DNA of 64,000 nucleotides from Endocalyx cinctus (lineage: Eukaryota > Ascomycota > Sordariomycetes > Amphisphaeriales > Apiosporaceae), in assembly GCA_001600455.1 (NCBI GenBank), contig BCKC01000007.1:62001-126000 (forward strand), given 5' to 3'. The notes beneath the pieces were generated by a model that saw only the letters and a program-made list of their open reading frames with translations, was not told the DNA's origin and did not search any database. Shown here in pieces: positions 35,275-45,642 of this stretch. A program made the position numbers and the translations under genes. Position 1 is the first letter of the stretch. Every line of letters starts with the position of its first letter.

Positions 35275-38137
35275 TTAGAAACCTTCATGAAATCCCATGT
35301 TCCAACCATCTGTCGCTCCTTCTAAGAAGAGGGTGTCTAGTCTACCGTGCCCTCCAGTGACCTAAACAATGATGACTATCAGCACTTAAATGATCTAGTG
35401 GTGGTGGTTTGCGACGGTTTCTCCCGTCGTCTTTCAAATTATTAAATTGCTTACCATTGAATCGAATTGACCCCAGCCGGTCATGGCCGCTATGGGGCCC
35501 TCGGGGCTGGCACCAGGAAATACCGGAAATCCGGAAAGATCCTGCGGCTGCGGAATATTCACATCGGGCATTGCTGCGGGATCCGACAAGTCTGTCCTAG
35601 AGTGTGACGATTCCCCTGAATTGCGTAGCTCACCATGTGCCTGCATATAGGGCTGTGCGAAATGGTGTGCGTGGTTCATAGGCCGAGAATCTCTTTGTGA
35701 CCGTATATCTTTTGGGCTTGGGTTCGACTGAGGTGTGTCAATATAAGAGGGGAACATCGATGCAAGGTAATTATTGTGTCGAAGTACTTCAAGTTGTAAT
35801 TCACGAAGAACGACACCATATCGCTCCATGAGAGTGCCTTTAGTGGCAGCAGATTCAAGTTGTTTTTGACAGTCCATAGCTTGTCGAAACTTCTCTAAGT
35901 AAGTATCAGGTGTGGCATGTTGTTGTTGGATTGAATACACGTAGAGGACTACAGCAGCGCTAAATCCAAAATACGGTATCAACTAGAAAAAAAAAAAGGT
36001 TAGTTAAAAAAGAGTCGCGCAAAACATAGAACATCATTTGATTATTCTCATTTAATGCCAGATGAAAGGCCACTGCGGAAGGCCGAGTATATACGTACGA
36101 AGAATGTGCTATACATCCCATTCTCGGAATGGAAACGATCTATCATTTTGACGATTCCCGTAGCTGCATCGAGACATTTTTGTACATTTTTCTCTATACT
36201 CGGTTTTGCGTTTCCGTTGTCTCTCTTAGTGCTGTAATTTGAAAGATTGGCAAAACTCTTGAGGAGAAAAGGTCTATGTATGAGTATCTCGGTATGCCAG
36301 CACGCTAGCTTAAGCACATCGCGTTGGCGAAGAGCCAGTTCTATAAAGAAAGTGGAGTCTCCGTCTGCATCCAAGAGATATGATATGTCTTTACGCCACT
36401 CTGTAAGCTGTGCCGTGTACTTTTCTGAAAGCTTAAAGAGCTGCTCCATCGAGGGAGGTCGGATGCCATAAACCTCACGGAGGATCGTAGCCACTATTCT
36501 GGAAAGTCTAAGACAAGTTAAGTTAATAGTCTGCCTTCCCTGAAAACACGTAAATGACCAAGTAAAATAGTCCTTCAAATTGCCAACTTACTTGAGATGT
36601 GCAACTGGCGCAGACATTAGGGAATGCATTCTGGGAGTTGGTCGAGGCGCGTGATGTCGACGAAGCTGGTTATCATCGACGCACATCGGCAGCTCCTATT
36701 TACGCTCCTTAAAGTTAGATCGGAAGAGAATGCTGATGATTGAGAAATAGACATGCCTGGTCAAAATCATCCTCGTGAAAGGCCATTGGCCTCCCAAGAG
36801 TAGCAGACAAGTACATGGATAAGTTGTAAGCGCACCAAAAGGTGCGTTTTCGACATTCGAGCTTGACCCAGTCTACATTCGTCGCTTTTGGATCGACGTA
36901 CGCTTTTCTATGTATTCCAAGGGCCAACACAAGATGAACGGTAATTCCAAAAAGAGTCCAGCAGTGGTTCAGTCTAGATTGCCCAATGAGATAAAAGCAT
37001 TGAGCTAGTCGTGCTTGGACGCTCGTGAGTCGGATCTTTCCTTTCTCGGCCGCGAGTTGACGTTCGGCGACGGAAAAGAACCGGGCACTTGCATTTGTTG
37101 CGTCTTCGACCGAATTCTTTCTATAACGATGCTCTCGGTAGTTTGTAGCATGAGCAAATATCATGAAAAGTAACGCGATGCGACTCTTGGCGCTCTCTGC
37201 GTCCCCCATGGTGCCATTTGTCTGGTACAGTTCCTCGAGCCACGCTTCTACTGTTGGTCTATGCAGGAAACGATGTGTGGCGGTGGCAAAATCAAAATAA
37301 CGCCTTAACATGACTTCGGCTTCAGCTTTAGGGGGAAGTATTACAAACGTTTGGTCAAATTCCGGCATAGGAAGGTCCCCAAAAGTAAATATAGATGAAT
37401 CTGAAGATTCCGTAGCTGACTGGACCAGCTTTCGCTGTAGACGTAGTAGAAACGAGACACCAGATGCGGGACCGACATAATGTCCTTGCTGATCTCTCTG
37501 AGAAGGATCCGGAGAGTTGCGGGTGGATACGGGGGCCGACGCCTCTACGTCCGTATCCGCATCTGCTCTAGCTACCTTTGAAGAGTTGTCTTGTGCAGTT
37601 TTATCGGGAGCATGCCTTTGATTCACGGAGTTATTGTTTATTGGTACGAATTCTTCTTGCCAAGTAGAGTTGCGGCGAATGTGATCCGTCGCGGCGGTCA
37701 TGTCCATGACGGAGACACTACCGGAGCTAACCCGGCGGTCTTCGGGCTCCTCAGAGGCAAGCTCGACAGATGGGAGACGACCCCTGCGATACGCTGCTGT
37801 GAATTTACATTCCTTGCTCAACTGAACACAGTAATTGCACGGCCATTTTCCGGAACATCGTGTTTTTCTTCTGTTATGTTATGGATTTCGTAAGCAACAT
37901 GTTATACATACATACTTCGGTATATATATATATATATTTACTTTATTTCACCCATCTATAATCCATGTCTACAAATAAGGAAATTGAGGAGGGAGAGGGA
38001 AAAAAATCGGGATTTATGGGTACTTACGCTTTACAACGATCACAAGCCCTACTCACACGTCTTCGGACAGGAGGTCCACGCTGAGGCTTGGCTGAAATGC
38101 TGGAGGCAGATTGAGAAGTGGCATTTTTTTCATCCAT
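35275..38137 (-). CDS. Zn2Cys6 fungal-specific transcription factor, candidate regulator of the locus
   Basis: Six exons on the minus strand: 38137..38028, 37870..36757, 36695..36592, 36507..36099, 35982..35455 and 35361..35275; 783 residues. The binuclear zinc cluster is perfect, with Cys32, 35, 42, 48, 51 and 58 (spacing 2-6-5-2-6), and is split by intron 1. A fungal_trans middle homology region occupies about residues 190-420 (FDFATATHRFLHRP onward). Intron 2 uses a GC donor (CAG|GCATGT) with a normal AG acceptor; without it the frame ends early and the conserved continuation ELPMCVDDNQ is lost. Nuclear. Such a gene next to an NRPS-like enzyme is often a pathway-specific regulator, but general regulators share the same domains. 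Confidence 0.9.
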
Positions 38138-38870
38138 AATTATTCTTACTCGAGAGGTTCAGGACATCCGAAGAATCTGACCGAGAATTCGGAAACGTCG
38201 CTTAAGAGTAAGTTATACGGGGTGGAAAGAGTACTAACGAAGTACCTAGGTACGTGATTCTAATCTCAGGATCGGCACAGAGGTGATACATCACGTTCCT
38301 AGGCTGGTCGTGTATTAATCCTCAGATTACCTAGGTAGGTAGCTAAAACAAAATAATAAGTTGCTTGTTTTGTCTTATCCGACGTGGAGCAGTAGTATGG
38401 GGTTAAATGGTGGAGAAAGATGGATATGATCTTGTCGAAGGATCATGGGGAATGGGGATATTGAGTGAAGAGTTCCTAGACTATGGGGGAGGGGAAGGGC
38501 CATGGTTTCTTTCATATGGGAACCCCAAATTTACTATGTACTTAAAATACGCTGTAGCTTAGGTACCAGCCTATGTAAGTCCTTACTGAGTACCGACTAC
38601 TTACCAAGGTTAACGTTTAATAGTATTAAGTAAGTATCCGCAATGTACTTAAGTAACTACCTAGGTAATTAAAAGAGTTTACCTACTAATTAAAATGCTG
38701 TATCCAAGTACTTTAGTTAAGATGGCTACTTTGTCGATACCTGGATAGGTACTTAGGTAGGTAGGTCATTCAGTACTTAAGTACAAACAACTTTACTTAT
38801 GATTCAGTGCATATACTACCTAAGTAAAGTATATAGTAACCTAAGTAGTATACGGAGTACGCGTCTCGCG

Positions 38871-38902
<32 letters not shown>

Positions 38903-38998
38903 TCGCCAATAGTTAACGTGGTAATGTCGCGAGCGCTCGAGTTTGTTGACGACCGTGTTTCATTTATCCAATTCTTCTCTGCATCATACTCTAGGTAC
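38138..38998. other. Intergenic rich in TACCTAGGTA/TACTTAAGTA palindromes
   Basis: Dense in short palindromic units around CCTAGG and CTTAAG flanked by GTA/TAC (38246-38830). It also has one TACGGAGTA (38851-38859) and a T-run of about 23 bases near 38871-38893. No coding potential is seen. Confidence 0.6.
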
Positions 38999-40102
38999 TT
39001 AGGCCTTGTTTTTCTGCGCCTCTACCCAATCCCGCACACCCTTTTTAAGAGTCTCTTCGTCGCATTCACCGAAAATGTCGACTCCTAAACGGATGGGAAA
39101 GTTATATCTAGTATTCCTTTCTAGAGCGTTAATCTTTTTAAACGCTTGCTCCGGTAACTCGAATACCTCGAAATTGTCTTCAATTCTCGACGGTGTCACT
39201 GATTTCGGTAGGACCACCGTGCCTCGCTGAATAGCCCATTGAATTAGCACTTGAGCGGGTTGACGACCTAACTCTCTAGCGATCTCGATCACAACCGCGT
39301 CGTCCACCCCGCGTGGCTTATTGTAGATATTATTTCCCGAAGGACTGTAAGCTTGCACGACAATATTCTATAGTCAATGGAATAATTAGTAACAGACCGA
39401 GACAAATGATTCGTACCGACGAACCTCTTTCTTTAACCATTCGAGCAATGCTGGTTGTTGTAGATAAGGATGCGCTTCGATTTGATTCACGGCAGGTTTT
39501 ATTTCGGCCCTGTGCGTAAATATCGTCAATATCAAGGCTGTGTGAAATACTTTCCAATGGTGTCTAACTCACGTCTTCATGAGATTTTCAATCCTCTCGC
39601 GAGTGAAGTTGCTCACTCCTATGCTTCGAACTTTGCCCTTCTTCACCAACGCCTCCATCCCTTTCCAGGTTTCGCTATCGGGCACGTCGATCACGTGTAC
39701 AGCTCCAGTTTCCGGGTGGATGGGGAAACGGTCGTTGCGATCCTTACCCTTCACGAAGGAAATAGGGAAGTGTACTAGGTATAGATCGAGATAGTCGGTT
39801 CCCAGATCGGCCAGTGTATGATTCAGGCCTTCTTCGACGTCTTCCATCTTGTGATGCGTATTCCACAGCTTTGAGGTGATGAAGATTTCTGAACGAGGTA
39901 CTCCCGATGCCTTGATCCCTTGCCCTACTTCATGCTCATTCCCATAGCAGGCGGCTGCGTCGATATGACGATATCCATGGCGAAGAGCATGCTCGACGGC
40001 TCTAGCAACCTCGTTGGGGGCAGATTGCCAGGTACCTAACCCAACAACGGGAATATCATAGCCCGTATTGAGCTTTAGTGTTTTCCCTGCAGCTGTAGGC
40101 AT
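38999..40102 (-). CDS. Aldo-keto reductase
   Basis: Three exons on the minus strand: 40102..39573, 39509..39425 and 39367..38999; 327 residues, normal for the family. The catalytic tetrad is complete: Asp48, Tyr53, Lys78 and His111 (HIDAAACYGNE, ITSKLW, LVHFP). The family signatures GVSNF and the C-terminal LPKSVTPSRIEDNFEVF, which holds the NADPH 2'-phosphate, are present. The donor of intron 2 (GTTCGT) is weak but is the phase-correct choice. Cytosolic NADPH-dependent reduction of aldehydes or aldoses. It could reduce the aldehyde released by the nearby A-T-R enzyme, or act as a xylose-reductase/glycerol-dehydrogenase-type enzyme. It is divergent from the ketopantoate-reductase-like gene. 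Confidence 0.9.
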
Positions 40103-40905
40103 TCTGTAGTAATTCTTGCTGTCTTGAAATGTTTATAGAATAACGTATGATAATAATCAACAAGAACTATTCTCCGATATATGAGAGAACTCAAACTCGG
40201 GTAAACAGAGCACCGATACCATATCCGCGTTTTGTACCTGTGGTTGTTCCGTTCCCTGACATCGGCTAATGCGATCGCTACTTCGTCGTGAGCCTAATCC
40301 GTCTCAAATTTCGGAAACGCTCTTAAAGCAGGAATCCACATAATACTCCGCCGCGCTACTACTACAATTCACTCAAGCATCTCATCTCATAGAGATCTCT
40401 TTTTCCAAATCTAGTTGCTCTAGCTCATGCGTCATCGAATGCTCCAACCTGGAAAATGCAGCGATCCCCTCTCGTGACTATTTTGCGCCTCCAAAACCAC
40501 CAACAGATTCCCGAACGCCCCCCCAGTCTCTCCGCACCACTCCGTTGTCCCACAGCACCCTACTGGTGGTTCGCTTACACTAATCTGAAAAAAAAAAAAA
40601 AAAATTTAGTTGGGGGTGTTGGGGGGTTACGTGGGGATCCCGAAGACGAACCCCTCAGCTACTCATTTCATATTCAAGTTATTCCAGCTATTTTAGTGAT
40701 TTGTGGAGGGACAGCTATGTATTATAGCGTGGTGGTAATTGTCGATATTAATGAAATAACAATAAGCGAGAAGAGATTTTCATTTTTATAATTATTTATT
40801 TATTCTTTTTTTTTTATTTTTTGCCCTTCATTGTTCTAGCTGTATGCCCAATTTGGACATTTTGGCCCCCCGTTTTAAAAGAGCAAATTTAGTCACTCAC
40901 TAGCC
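40103..40905. other. Divergent promoter region
   Basis: Lies between the divergent aldo-keto reductase and ketopantoate-reductase-like genes. It has an A-run near 40588-40603, a CGTGGGG motif at 40630-40636 and a T-run near 40806-40820. A frame across the A-run (40456-40791) was rejected. Confidence 0.45.
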
Positions 40906-42009
40906 ATGGCGAACTCGAATCAAATCAACGTCCTATTATATGGTCTTGGGGCGTAAGTACTACTCATAGAATGGATACGTTATATTGTCACTAATACTGG
41001 TTCCCAGTATTGGGTCATTCTATGCATTCATCCTGAGTCGGTCAGAAAATGTAAGATTAACCGTGGTTGCTCGGTCGAATTATGACGCTGTTAAGAGCAA
41101 TGGCATCTCCATGAGTAGCGAAAACCACGGGGAACACAAGTTCCAACCCTTTAAAGTTGTAAAAACAGCTTCCGAGGCTCAAGAAACCTTTGATTACGTC
41201 GTTTGTGCACATAAGGCGATTGATCAGGCATCGGTACCTGAGCAAATCGCCCCAGGAATCGACGAAAATAAAACTACAATCGTTATTATTCAGAACGGTG
41301 TTGGCAACGAAGAACCTTTTCGAAATCGGTTCCCAAGAGCTACCATACTTTCCTGCGTAGTACGTCATAACTTAACCATGCATATTTTCCGCCGAGTCCA
41401 GAGAGGTATGAAGCTAACGATACTATGCAGACGTGGGTTGGAGCGCGCCAGCCCCAGCCGGGGATTATTACCCATACGAAATCCGAGGACATGCAAATTG
41501 GCTTATTTCCAAACTCCAACGTCGACGGAAGCCTGGAAACTGAGAGATTGAATGCATTCGCAACTCTGCTAACACAGGGGAAAACCGTGTTCCAGGTTGT
41601 GCCCAATATCCAGGTACAACGGTGGGAGAAAGTAGTCTGGAACGCAGCGTGGAACTCCTTGACTACTCTTACCATGATGGACACGCACAGCTGGCTTAGC
41701 TCTTCAACAGAAGCGACCCCGATGACGCGCAAGCTGATGGCCGAGGTTATTGAAGTCGCTCGAGCGTGCGATGTACCGATTGAACACTCACTAATCGATC
41801 GACTAATTAATAAGATCCTCGGGATGCCCCCCATCGGTAGCAGCATGCAGACTGATGCCAAAAATGGGAAACCGATGGAAGTTGATATAATTCTAGGATA
41901 TCCCGTGAAGAAAGGAAGAGAGCTCGGTATCAATATACCCACCATCGAGACCATCTACATTATCCTGACTGGAATGAACGTGCGGATAATGAAGGAGGCG
42001 GGTTTGTAA
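40906..42009 (+). CDS. Ketopantoate reductase (ApbA/PanE) family oxidoreductase
   Basis: Three exons: 40906..40952, 41008..41359 and 41431..42009; 325 residues. The NADPH-binding loop LLYGLGAIG is made across intron 1. QNGVGNEE in the middle and KVVWNAAWNSLTTL (catalytic Lys of the ApbA C-domain, normally KxxxN) identify the family, and the terminal PTIETIYIILTG helix is typical. In pantothenate synthesis the enzyme reduces 2-dehydropantoate. Fungi carry many paralogues, several in metabolite clusters with unknown substrates. Located beside the aldo-keto reductase gene, this copy is more likely an accessory 2-oxoacid reductase than the housekeeping one, but that is inference. Confidence 0.88.
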
Positions 42010-42338
42010 CGGGGCAATAGATATCTAACTTCCTAATAACAAGTAATCAGTTTGCCGAAAGCTGGATACCCTTTTCGAATTCTATGACTATGTGACATTA
42101 TATACATGCCATGCAGATATACACTGAGAGGTGTCTATACTTCGCTTGCGAAATGCGATTTTGATTTTCCATATCTCGTGGCCAATGCAGGATGAGAGTG
42201 AGGTGTAAGCATACCTATGTATAATAAGATATTGAAATTTTCGGTGTCTATTGAGTCTATCCTGGAAAGTGTTAACTATCTAATTCCTATTCCCCATTTC
42301 CCGGCTAGCTAGGCATACATTTTATAAAGTCGAAATCT
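42010..42338. other. Intergenic, convergent 3' ends
   Basis: AT-rich spacer between convergent genes. No feature is recognised. Confidence 0.4.
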
Positions 42339-43796
42339 TTAGAGCTTGATCCTACGGGATACCTCAGACTCGGCTCGTTCGCTGTTCACCATCTCGGGGA
42401 CGAGTTCCTCAATACTAGTAGCCCCCAGCAGAGCCATATTCGTTTGAATCTCGTTCCTTAGCATATTAATTAAACGCGTTGCCCCCTCTTCCCCATAATT
42501 GGCCGTTAGCGCGTATAAAAAGGGTCTACCGACTCCTACAGCCGATGCCCCTAAAGCGAGGGCTTTGAGAATATCCGTCCCTCTTCTAATTCCACCATCT
42601 ATAAAGACTTGGAATTTAGCCCGTACGTGTCTCGAGAGAAGGTATGGTGCGTGTCTGCGAATTTCTATGAGGGTTAAAATGGGCGACTGTGCCGTGTCCA
42701 GAGATCGACCGCCATGATTCGATAATACTATGCCCTGAACACCTGATTCGTACGCTAGCACGGCATCTTCTACCGTTTGGATACCCTTAATTACCAGTGG
42801 TAGGCCGGCGTACTCTTTAATCCAAGCTACATCCTCCCAGGTCAATAAAGGGCTTAGCAAGGAGCGCGAAGACGTCTTCGCCACGCCAGCGGAGCCCGCA
42901 GCGTCGTCTCTCTCGCGCCTTCCCAGTACCGGAGAGTCTACGGTAAGAAATATTGCCGCCGCCCCAAGATCCTTAACTTCGCGCAGCATGGCCTCCGTTT
43001 TTTCTCTCTCGCGGTTCGCGTAGAGTTGGAAAAATAAAGGCTGGGTTTGGCTAGTACGGGATTGGAAGACGGCTTCTCTAGGTGCAGAAGTCGGCATGCA
43101 ATATATGATACCCTCCTTACCAGCCGTACGGGCGAGGACGCATTCCGCATCTCGGTATGCGTACCGACCCTGGCCGGTAGGTGTGATGTAGAAAGGTAGC
43201 GAAGAAGAATATCCGAGGATGTTGGTCGCCGCAGATACGGGTTCGACGCGACGAAGGACTCGTGGTCGTAAAGCGATCTTTTGAAATAAGCGACGCGTGT
43301 CTATCATGCTCAATTCGTCTTCGGCCCCGGATGAGTAGTATGCCCAACCGGTAGGACTTAGATAGCTTTGGGCTACTTTCTCGAAATCATCCACTTTGAC
43401 TATTGAGTCTAGAGGTGGAAACCTGGGCTGCCTGGGTTTCTCCAAAATCTTCTCATGTTGCACAACACCTGTCTCCGGCTGATGAGGTAAGCTTCCAGAT
43501 GCAAGAATCCCTTTACAGCATTCAGGGGCGAGAGTCTTGGCAGCTAGCTCGGGATCGTGAACCTCGTCATACACAGCGGTGGCATCTTGACCGGCACATT
43601 TTAATATAACAGCAGCTCCTCCTGGATGCTCATCGATGAAATCTATGCCAAAGCTGATTAGAAATATTATATCTATAGGATAGATTATGAACAAAGGTTG
43701 ATTACCTGAGACGTCCCATACTTTTCCGTGTATTGCAACCCAGCAATCTTGCTTAGTGTTGTGTTTTCCAATTTCTGTTCCTTCTATCGCTGCCAT
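42339..43796 (-). CDS. Cytochrome b5-FMN alpha-hydroxy-acid dehydrogenase (flavocytochrome b2-like)
   Basis: Two exons on the minus strand: 43796..43706 and 43642..42339; 464 residues. The intron splits the cytochrome b5 domain, giving VWDVSDFIDEHPGG; the heme ligands are the His in HPGG and the His in YDEVHDPE. The FMN barrel follows, with YYSSGAEDE (Tyr), LVIKG (Lys) and the catalytic HGGR (LSNHGGRSLD), ending in DGGIRRGTDILKALALGA. The family oxidises L-lactate or other 2-hydroxy acids and passes electrons to cytochrome c. Yeast CYB2 has an N-terminal mitochondrial presequence of about 80 residues. Here the b5 domain begins almost at the start ATG, so the protein is probably cytosolic or uses an undetected exon. 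The substrate is uncertain. Confidence 0.9.
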   Translation of the reverse strand: MAAIEGTEIGKHNTKQDCWVAIHGKVWDVSGNQPLFIIYPIDIIFLISFGIDFIDEHPGGAAVILKCAGQDATAVYDEVHDPELAAKTLAPECCKGILASGSLPHQPETGVVQHEKILEKPRQPRFPPLDSIVKVDDFEKVAQSYLSPTGWAYYSSGAEDELSMIDTRRLFQKIALRPRVLRRVEPVSAATNILGYSSSLPFYITPTGQGRYAYRDAECVLARTAGKEGIIYCMPTSAPREAVFQSRTSQTQPLFFQLYANREREKTEAMLREVKDLGAAAIFLTVDSPVLGRRERDDAAGSAGVAKTSSRSLLSPLLTWEDVAWIKEYAGLPLVIKGIQTVEDAVLAYESGVQGIVLSNHGGRSLDTAQSPILTLIEIRRHAPYLLSRHVRAKFQVFIDGGIRRGTDILKALALGASAVGVGRPFLYALTANYGEEGATRLINMLRNEIQTNMALLGATSIEELVPEMVNSERAESEVSRRIKL

Positions 43797-45642
43797 TTGG
43801 TCTAAGATAAACAATGATTGGTCGGTGTTGAGGTATGTTTTACTTCGAGACCCAAATTCCAACGTAATAATCTATTTCGCAATTTGGTGTGAAATAAAAG
43901 ACCAGATGATGTCTTATCACGACCAACTCTCAACTCCGACGGTAGGGGTGAGCTAGACTAAACGCTCTGAATAGTTGGTCAGATTTGGTCAGATTTTCGG
44001 ATTGTAGTCAATTAGTAACCTATAAAAAAATATAAAAAAAAAAGAATTGAAAAGAAATATGGGTATCGGAAAAGCATCTCTCCTTTCTCTCCATGTTCGG
44101 ATATACATATTTGGTAATTGAACACTCCAACGAACTCGAGGTCATATGATGATATTTAACCTAGCAATATAATACTCGTGGACATGCTCACCTCTACTAT
44201 CCATACTACCTACCAGGCGGCCTACCTAGACCGCTAGGGTACTCATCTCCCCCCCACACATATCCTAGGCTCTTAATGTATGTACCCTAGGTATAGACTA
44301 CATTACGTTCCCCACTCTCCACTCAGAGGCTCCCTAGCGGATGACGAGGACAAGCGGGGGAGGTTGGATTATTAGTTACTAGTCACAATATATTTCCTGG
44401 AGTGAAACTTTCCGGTTCTCGTTTTCCAAATGCGGATTAGGTAGAAGTCAACGGATTCTTGTTGTACATATGTATGTATGTCTTGAACTATGACTAGTAA
44501 CGTACTGTAGTCAATACAAGAACATATGATTATAGGTGCCTAAGTAGGTGACCTATAGTAGTAGTATATACAGGACTCCGTACAGCTAGAGACATAAACT
44601 TTAGGCGTTTAAGGACCTAACTATAAATTGCCTAACCTAGGTGTTTTACCCTTTTTATCTCGTCCCAAATCTATACCCAAGTATATATCTACTGGTTGTT
44701 ACTTCATTGATCCCAACGGTGGCTCAAACCGTAGTAAATAAATCATCTGTAAAATATTTCTGTAATATAGCAATGATTGTATAAATACTAGATAAGAACA
44801 TGTACCGGCAGGCTGGTAAACGAAATTGTTAATTTACCGCTACAGTATAAGTGATGATCTAAGGCCTCTCGCTTGTCAGATAGCTGAAACTTTTAGACTA
44901 GTGTAGCTTCCATTGCCTGCCTGCATAAGAGCTAACTCATAGGGAGCATCCAAAATAGACCAAGGGGTTCTAGTTGTCGTAGCCAAGATGCCATGAATGC
45001 GGAGAAAGCTTGTCGGAGACTGATATGCGTGTCTGTGATATGTGCATCGAGTAATCATAACTTGTAGGCAACCTATCAGCACCGCGGTAGGTAATACGAA
45101 AAAAAAAAACGTACGTCTGGTTGAAGCTTAGTCTCGGTTCAAACGCACGGGTACAGATTAACGAGGAACACGTCCCTGGGGCATAAACCTTGTAGATTCT
45201 GGGGGTTTGGGGAGAATCTCCTAGGAGTATGGGGTAGTTTCTGGCTTCCCCGCTGTCGGAAAAGCCAACGTCCCCAGATTTCAAGGATTGCAGAAAACAG
45301 TAAATCATATTTGGAAGAGCGAATGGTTAACAGATAAGCTCCTTCGGATATCTCATTGGGGCAATACGTATAACTACCCAGGTAGAATGAGCTGAAGACG
45401 TGTCAGAGTTTGGTTGATATCGACATCATACGTACCAGGGTTTGAAGGGAGGACTTGACTTCTTGAGTTCTTTGCTTCCTATCGACATCCCATCGAGTCT
45501 AATTACAAGCCCTTATCATATTCAAATACCCTGCTATCCTCTTTCGCACATTCTTAATTCTTTCTCTGATCAAGTTCGCTGGGGACATTGGATCCTAAGG
45601 CACCATCTCATCTAAGTCGACGTCAACGTTCAATCCATCGGT
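43797..45642. other. 1.8-kb divergent intergenic region
   Basis: AT-rich, with many CCTAGGTA-type units between 44207 and 44650. It is the promoter region of the dehydrogenase and sugar-transporter genes. Minus-strand open frames at 44876-45308 have no conserved look. Confidence 0.5.

Noticed and set aside
40456..40791. 112-residue frame ending in a hydrophobic segment
   Set aside because: It runs through a 16-base A-tract and lies in a divergent promoter; the hydrophobic part could be chance AT-rich translation and no family is recognised.
44876..45308. Overlapping minus-strand open frames of 68 and 112 residues
   Set aside because: No conserved motifs, no good start context, and they lie in a repeat-rich promoter region.
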